Under the pieces are notes generated by a model. It was not told the DNA's origin, made no database searches, and worked only from the letters and a program-made list of their open reading frames with translations. Below are positions 59,057-64,000 of a stretch of 64,000 bases of DNA, one piece after another; the stretch's first letter is position 1; the number at the start of each line of letters is the position of its first letter. The stretch is from positions 90,713,902-90,777,901 of the forward strand of contig NC_073695.1 in the NCBI RefSeq assembly GCF_029784165.1, written 5' to 3'. Made by a program: the position numbers and the translations under genes. Origin of the DNA: Wyeomyia smithii (Eukaryota; Arthropoda; Insecta; Diptera; Culicidae).

Positions 59057-59600
59057 TTAGTATTGTTCAAATAAAGCTTCTCATACATTTTTTGTTTTAT
59101 GTTGATTGCGTATTTTTGTCTCTCTTTTCTTATTTGATTTTTTATTGTGGTTTGTTGTTTGTTCTATTTCCTCACAAATTTGTCGCATTTTACAATGGAA
59201 ATTTATGATTTTGCCTCATTTGTTCACCATCTTAGTTGTTCTTTGGTTTGTCCAGTATTAGTCTCATTTTTGTATAGTTTCGGTTTCATGTGTGTTCCAT
59301 TCTTAATGTTCTATTCTCAGGTTGTTCTAGAGTTTTTTTGGCATTATACGTGTTCTATTCTGTTAAGTTTTTCTATTTTACATTTGAAACAATTTTTGTT
59401 TTCTGTCTGTTTTTTTCTTTGTTTTACGTTTCGGTCTCATCTTTGTCATGTTTTAGTAAAATCTCGCTTTTATCGCAATTCTTTTCAACTTTTTTCTCAA
59501 TTTTTTCACGTCATCTTCTTGTTTTCGTCTTCGTTTGATATACTACAGTCCTATTTATTTTCATTTATGACGTGGGACATGTTATGTTTCAACCCCTAAA
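59057..59600. repeat. T-rich, A-poor degenerate repeat, continued
   Basis: Continuation of 55751-56642 beyond the Penelope-like insertion: TTTTTGTCTCTCTTTTCTTA, TTAGTCTCATTTTTGTATAG, GTTTCGGTCTCATCTTTG. The 150-codon frame here is a hydrophobic low-complexity by-product of T-richness. Confidence 0.6.
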
Positions 59601-60060
59601 CGGATTGTATACGTCAACATGTTGATCGAAAGGTAACGGTTGCCTCAAACTTGTGGTATAATAATTGGCAGATCTCCTTATAGTAAATTGATGACAATCT
59701 GAGTTTAAAATTAATAATTTCGGTTTAATTTCGCCAATTAACCAATCATATTACAAAACAGATTTTAAATAAGTTAATTTAACGTTGAGATAAATCTATT
59801 TTAGTATTTTAGGGGAATTGGGGCAAAATAGACATGTTGCTGACATTTTACGTAGATCAGAAACCTACCAATCGATATCTGAGACTTTTTTACTCAATAT
59901 AAGATATAATTTGACTTCCTCTTTTAGATATTAGCGCATTACCATTAATGCTCATACATGCTCGATATTATTTTGCTCTGTGATATATACTAAAACCATG
60001 ACAAACCCGGTTTCGTAGAATCACCGTTTTGAGCACAGTTTTTGTCCGATTCAAGATCTG
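59601..60060. other. Unassigned DNA
   Basis: AT-rich; no gene or repeat recognised. Confidence 0.4.
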
Positions 60061-60179
60061 TTTTTGCCTTTCTCCTAGAAAGGTATAGCAATCACTTGCA
60101 AAACCGAAAGTATAAAAGTGCTCCAAAAAGCCGAATGGCATATATCACTCGACTCAGCTCGACGAGCTGAGCATTTTCT

Positions 60180-60217
60180 GTATGTGTGTGTGTATGTGTG
60201 TGTGTGTGTGTGTATGT
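60180..60217. repeat. (TG)n/(TATG) microsatellite
   Basis: TGTATGTGTGTGTGTATGTG and further TG units, preceded by the palindrome CAGCTCGACGAGCTG. Confidence 0.9.
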
Positions 60218-60229
60218 GCAGATTTTTAT

Positions 60230-61200
60230 TCTCACTCACTTTTCTCAGAGATGGCTGGACCGATTTTCATGAAATTAATTGCAAATGAAAGGTCTTATTG
60301 TCCCATAAGACCTTATTGAATTATATTGTAATCGGATTTTTAGTTTAGTGGTTATGTATTAAAATGTAAAAATCATGAAACATCATTATCCCAAAAACTA
60401 CACAACCGATTTGAACAAAATTGATTTCAAATGAACGGGTTACCCTAAATACCCTTAAATCTTGAATTTCATAAAGGTTGAACTTGTGGTTTAAAAGTTA
60501 TGAAAATAAACGTGTTCTGAAGACTGTTTAATCTCACTCATGTTTCTCAGAGATGACTGGACCGATTTTCATAAAATCATTGTCAAATGGAAGATCTAGT
60601 TGCCCCATGAGACCCTATTGATTTGTTTCACAATCGGACTATTACTTTGCCTGTTATGTTTAAAAATGTGAAATCCAGCTATGAAAAGGAACATATTCCG
60701 AAGACTACTTGGACTCACTCACAAAATTAGTGTCAACTAATAAGTCTTGCTGCCTCGTAACACCCTATTGAATTTTACTGTAATCGAACTGTAACTTCGT
60801 CTGTAATGTACCGAAATGTGGAAATCACGAAACTTCATTATCTCAGAAACTACACAACCAATTTGATCAATATTATTATGAGATGAGCGGGCTAGTTAGG
60901 GGTTAACTGATGAATTATTATTGAACACTTGGTTCCAAAGTTTGACTGCCCTATACGTTCCCTTTTCACTTAATTATAATCGAACTTGAGCAACCGTTAT
61001 GTATTAAATTGTTAGAAAAACAACGAAAGTCTATTATCTCAAAGAGTACATGACTTATTTGAACATAACTAGTGTCATACGAATGAGTCATCTCTCAAAC
61101 TTACAAATAACAAACTTCATAACAATTTAATATGTGGTTCAAAAGTTATGGAGAGAAAAGAAACTCAAAGACTATTTGAAACTATACCTGCTTTGATCAA
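60230..61200 (+). repeat. Degenerate tandem units with CTCAGAGATGGCTGGACCGA
   Basis: CTCACTCACTTTTCTCAGAG then GACCGATTTTCATGAAAT starts at about 60232 and recurs at about 60532. A shorter unit starting ACTCACTCACAAAATTAGTG occurs at about 60714, and a degraded one near 60930. Shared inner words include CCCTATTGAATTT, TAATCGGA and AACTACACAACCGATTTGA. Confidence 0.75.
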
Positions 61201-61249
61201 TATATATGGCCTCAACATAATTTAAATGTGGTATCGTACTATTTGAACG

Positions 61250-61850
61250 TTCGAAATTCATTGATTCCTTGCGATGTGTTTAAAGTCTGCAAATGCACAA
61301 CGAATCGGATAAGATCAAAGTCAAATAACAAATCGTTTGAAACGATTGGTTTTATCGAAATGACAACATCCTCGACTTTTGGTTTCTGTACATCGCCTTA
61401 TATCTGAATAGATTCATATTGGGTGGTATTCGGTTATTTTCAGCTGATTTTATGGCATCAAACTGACACCGGAAATACCCATATTGGGTGGTATTTGGTC
61501 GTTAGCCGCTGTTCTTCCGAAACTGGAAGTTGCTATTTTGGATTTCATAATGGCATTTAGAGGCAATTTCTGGATTTTGAATGTCATTCTGTATAAAAAA
61601 ACACTCATATTGGGTGGTAATTGGTCATTTTCAGCTATTTTTCAGAAACCGGAAGTCGCCATTTTAGAATTCAAATTGGTATCTGTGGTCGATTTTAGCT
61701 CCTGTGCATCATTCTAAATTCGGATATTATTATATTGGGTGGAAATCGGCCATTTTTGGCTTTTTTCCAGCAACCGGAAGTTGCCATCTTATGATCCAAA
61801 ATGTTGCCTGAGGTCGATTATGAAACATATTTGTTTTCACTAAAAACATT
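61250..61850 (+). repeat. Dispersed CCGGAA/CATATTGGGTGG repeat, copy 2
   Basis: Four units of roughly 120-130 bp carrying CATATTGGGTGGTATTCGG, TTTTCAGCT, AACCGGAAGTCGCCATTTTA. Homologous in order to 21165-21560; scattered single units also occur near 16735, 17225 and 27775. Confidence 0.85.
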
Positions 61851-61855
61851 TACCT

Positions 61856-62540
61856 GCCAAATATGATTCCATTCAGTTGATTACTTCACGAGATGTACAG
61901 AAATTTGTGCAGAAACTTGTGCTTCCAGAAGAGGGAGCGGCGTCGAACCATTATGGATATATTTGTTACCTCTAAAAACATTCACATAACAAATTTGGTT
62001 GTATTTTCTTGATTAGTTCTTGAGCTGTGCGAAATTTGTGTTTCATTTGTATGGGACCCCTACCTTATAGAAGAGGGAGGAGTGTTAAATCATTATGCAC
62101 ATATTTGTTACCTCCAAAAACATTCACCTGCCAAATTTGGTTGGTTAGCTCTCGAGATGTGCAGAGATTTGTGTTTCATTTGTATGGAACCCCTCCCTTC
62201 CAGAAAATAGAATGGTGAACCATTTGGACATATTTGTTACCCCTTAAAACATTCACATGCTAAATTTGGTTCCATTTACTCGCTTAGTGCTCGAGATGTG
62301 CAAAAATTTGTGTTTTATTTGAATGGAATCCCTCCCTTCCAGAAAAGGAAGGGGCGTCCAACTATTATGGACATATTTGTTACCCCTTAAAACATCCACA
62401 TGCCAAATTCGGTTTCATTTGCTTAGTTTGTTCTTGAGTTGTGCAGAAATTTATGTGTCATTTGTATGGGACCCCTCCCTTCCAGAAGAAGGAAGGGTCT
62501 CAAACTATCATAGGAATCTTTATCGGGACCAATAACCCCT
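61856..62540 (+). repeat. Tandem array, unit about 135 bp, five copies
   Basis: CCAAATTTGGTT-type starts at about 61857, 61988, 62129, 62259 and 62402. Each unit repeats TTGAGATGTGCAGAAATTTG with variants, TTTCATTTGTATGGGACCCC, TCCCTTCCAGAA and ATATTTGTTACCCCTTAAAA. The frames repeat an FVWDPSLPEE-like string only because the DNA repeats. Confidence 0.9.
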
Positions 62541-62756
62541 ACATACAAATTTTCACGTCGATCGGTTCGGTAGTTTTCGAGCCTATATGGATCAAACAGA
62601 CCGGACTACCTTTTTATATGTATAGATTACAACATCAATATTTTAGAACCTAAAGAGTGAATATACATTTATTGGATTGAAGCGTTCATGTAAATCTATT
62701 TTTACAAATCAAAGTTTGAATGAGAAAGGCTGGGTCTGACCGCTAAGTGGATTAAT

Positions 62757-63760
62757 TTAGGTTTTTTTTTTTTCTAAAGATGGGTTAGTTGATGCTAATA
62801 TTTGGACAAACTCATAGAATTTTGATATTTGGTCTAAAAAATGGCGTCTAAAGACATCAAAAAAATTCGATTTTCAAAAATTCAAAATGACGCTGTTGTT
62901 GCTTCTTAAGTTGAAATATGTTCAAACTCGGGGATGTTTGGTTTTGCATCTAAATACACAAAAAATTATATAAAGAAACCAAGGCAGAAAAAAAGTCAAT
63001 TTTTGTTGCACTGTGTTATTTGTACGCAGTATCAAATAAGTTTTATATAAATGTATCTAATATAAACTTTTAAACGCGGTACAATCAACCGCGTAAAAAA
63101 ACAGATGCCAGTGTAGTGCAATTGTTGCGTATCGCATATTGCCGAATTACGACTAGAGGAAAATTTTCTTCCTGCTAATGCTAACTGGTCAGTATAAAGT
63201 TTGATATTCTGCTGTAAAGTCAAAAAATTACCATCTTTTTTGAGACGTTACATCCTTGCTAATATAATGTTGTGAAGTTCCTAAAACGGATTCAGAATTA
63301 CTGAGCATCTGCATCGGTCGATAATCACAACTGCTCATTGATAAAATTTATTTACTAAGTTCTTGCAACATGCAACAAATACATGCAATAATCTTGAGAA
63401 AGGCTGAATAATGCAATTGATTTTTTTTCTCAGTTATTGCATAAATGCTTCATGCTTAGACCGCGTACGATATCCGCACTGGACTAATTAAATAACTAAA
63501 AAGTTTGATGAATAATAACTCTGGTCAACGCAGGTTCACCAAAAACTCAAACCGGAAAAAAATAAAGATTATAGCTATTCAACCATTTGGTGTCTCTACT
63601 TTTTTTCATTTGAAGGAACTTTTTTTCATTCTGTCGAGCAAAAATATATTATCAATATAAACTTTCGTTGGAGGTAAAACAATATTTTCGTGAAGCAGCT
63701 AGTTTAAAAAAAAATAACTTTGAAACGAGTAATTTCATCGAACGTACCAAGAATCACTCA
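62757..63760. other. Unassigned AT-rich DNA
   Basis: No gene or repeat recognised; a T run at about 62762-62773. Confidence 0.4.
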
Positions 63761-63761
63761 C

Positions 63762-63880
63762 CTCCAAGTGGTCTCTAGGTTCGATGCTAGTTTTACAAGC
63801 CAGTCGTCGCATGTTCGAATCCCGGTTCGGGAGAGAATGTGAGTGTCAGTAGAATCGTGGCGCTAGCTGGCTTTTTTCGT
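63762..63880 (+). mobile_element. tRNA-derived SINE, copy 2
   Basis: CCTCCAAGTGGTCTCTAGG (A-box region), TTTTACAAGCCAGTCG (anticodon arm), CATGTTCGAATCCCGG (B box) and GGGAGAGAATGTGAGTGTCA with AGAATCGTGGCGCTAGC as body. It matches 1820-2036 read on the minus strand. After about 63880 the similarity ends in T-rich repeat. Confidence 0.75.
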
Positions 63881-64000
63881 TACGTATTTGATGGATGTCG
63901 CCATAATACTTTATTTTCTGGTCTTCATTATTTTTGTATTGTATTTGGGTTATTTTGGTATTATAAGTGTTCCATTTTATTCCATTTTTCTATTTTATGT
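63865..64000. repeat. T-rich repeat at the window edge
   Basis: TTGTATTGTATTTGGGTTAT, TTCCATTTTATTCCATTTTT and similar words show the same A-poor texture as 55.8-56.6 and 59.1-59.6 kb. Continues beyond the window. Confidence 0.5.

Larger units (their letters stand above)
60064..62755 (+). mobile_element. Composite non-coding repeat element, about 2.7 kb
   Basis: Begins GCCTTTCTCCTAGAAAGGTA and ends GAATGAGAAAGGCTGGGTCT, so GCCTTTCTC is inverted at the two ends. Between them are a (TG)n run and three successive arrays of different degenerate units (separate entries). No protein is encoded. I infer one non-autonomous DNA element, but it could be a pile-up of separate repeats. Confidence 0.5.

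Noticed and set aside
59147..59599. 150-codon hydrophobic frame resembling a membrane protein
   Set aside because: T-rich low-complexity DNA yields Phe/Leu/Ser/Val strings in this phase; neighbouring T-rich DNA does the same.
61856..62540. CRISPR-like regularly spaced repeats
   Set aside because: Whole units of about 135 bp are tandemly repeated without unique spacers; eukaryotic satellite-like array.

Overview
The window is eukaryotic nuclear DNA, most likely from an insect and probably a mosquito. It is AT-rich, has almost no long open reading frames, and is densely packed with nested transposable elements of types common in mosquito genomes: RTE-like and R1-like non-LTR retrotransposons, IS630-Tc1-mariner copies (one with ITmD37E-like motifs), a pogo-like fragment with a pipsqueak-type helix-turn-helix, hAT, Penelope-like, foldback and MITE elements, tRNA-derived SINEs and a (TGTC)n microsatellite. 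The assignment to mosquito is inference from these families, not from a species-specific gene. No complete host gene is visible.

Layout. 0-7 kb: mostly unrecognised DNA with a tRNA-derived SINE (1.8-2.0 kb) and an internally deleted R1-like LINE on the minus strand (3.5-4.2 kb). 7-16 kb: a dense TE cluster, namely a GAGAC-rich repeat in two inverted copies, a pogo-like relic, an RTE copy split by an ITm/mariner insertion (9.6-12.6 kb), a second mariner relic (13.0-13.9 kb), and a second RTE copy split by a 375-bp insertion with duplicated target (13.9-15.2 kb). 16-21 kb: SINEs, one of them carrying a palindrome where its anticodon loop should be, then mostly unrecognised DNA. 21.6-23.3 kb: a complete non-autonomous hAT element with an 8-bp target duplication, a BED zinc-finger exon and an internal tandem array of about 190 bp. 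23.6-24.4 kb: RTE relic. 26.4 kb: a candidate first coding exon of a host gene, 25 codons ending at a GTGAGT donor. 29.8-30.7 kb: 904 bp of uninterrupted (TGTC)n. 31.1-32.3 kb: mariner relic split by a hAT-like MITE. 34.4-39.5 kb: two retroposons in inverted orientation that share a 3' module ending in (ATGCT)n but have unrelated bodies; the first is 2,370 bp with a 22-bp target duplication and no coding capacity. 39.5-43.7 kb: nested foldback elements, including a 949-bp near-perfect hairpin element with a 9-bp target duplication. 47.9-50.3 kb: a mariner relic split by a 1.7-kb R1-like LINE. 51.4-51.9 kb: an unrecognised 171-codon minus-strand frame. 54.3-55.8 kb: two more foldback elements. 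56.7-59.0 kb: a young Penelope-like element made of two inverted partial copies with an intact 421-codon RT plus GIY-YIG frame and a 13-bp target duplication. 60-62.8 kb: composite tandem-repeat element. The right end holds a second copy of the first SINE and a T-rich repeat.

The window is best read as a stratigraphy of insertions in which exact target-site duplications can be read directly for at least six elements. Apart from the Penelope-like RT/endonuclease frame, all coding sequence recognised is broken. The most notable objects are the head-to-head Penelope-like insertion, the two retroposons with a shared 3' tail and different bodies, the palindrome replacing the anticodon loop of a SINE, the 9-bp-duplication foldback element and the internally amplified hAT element.
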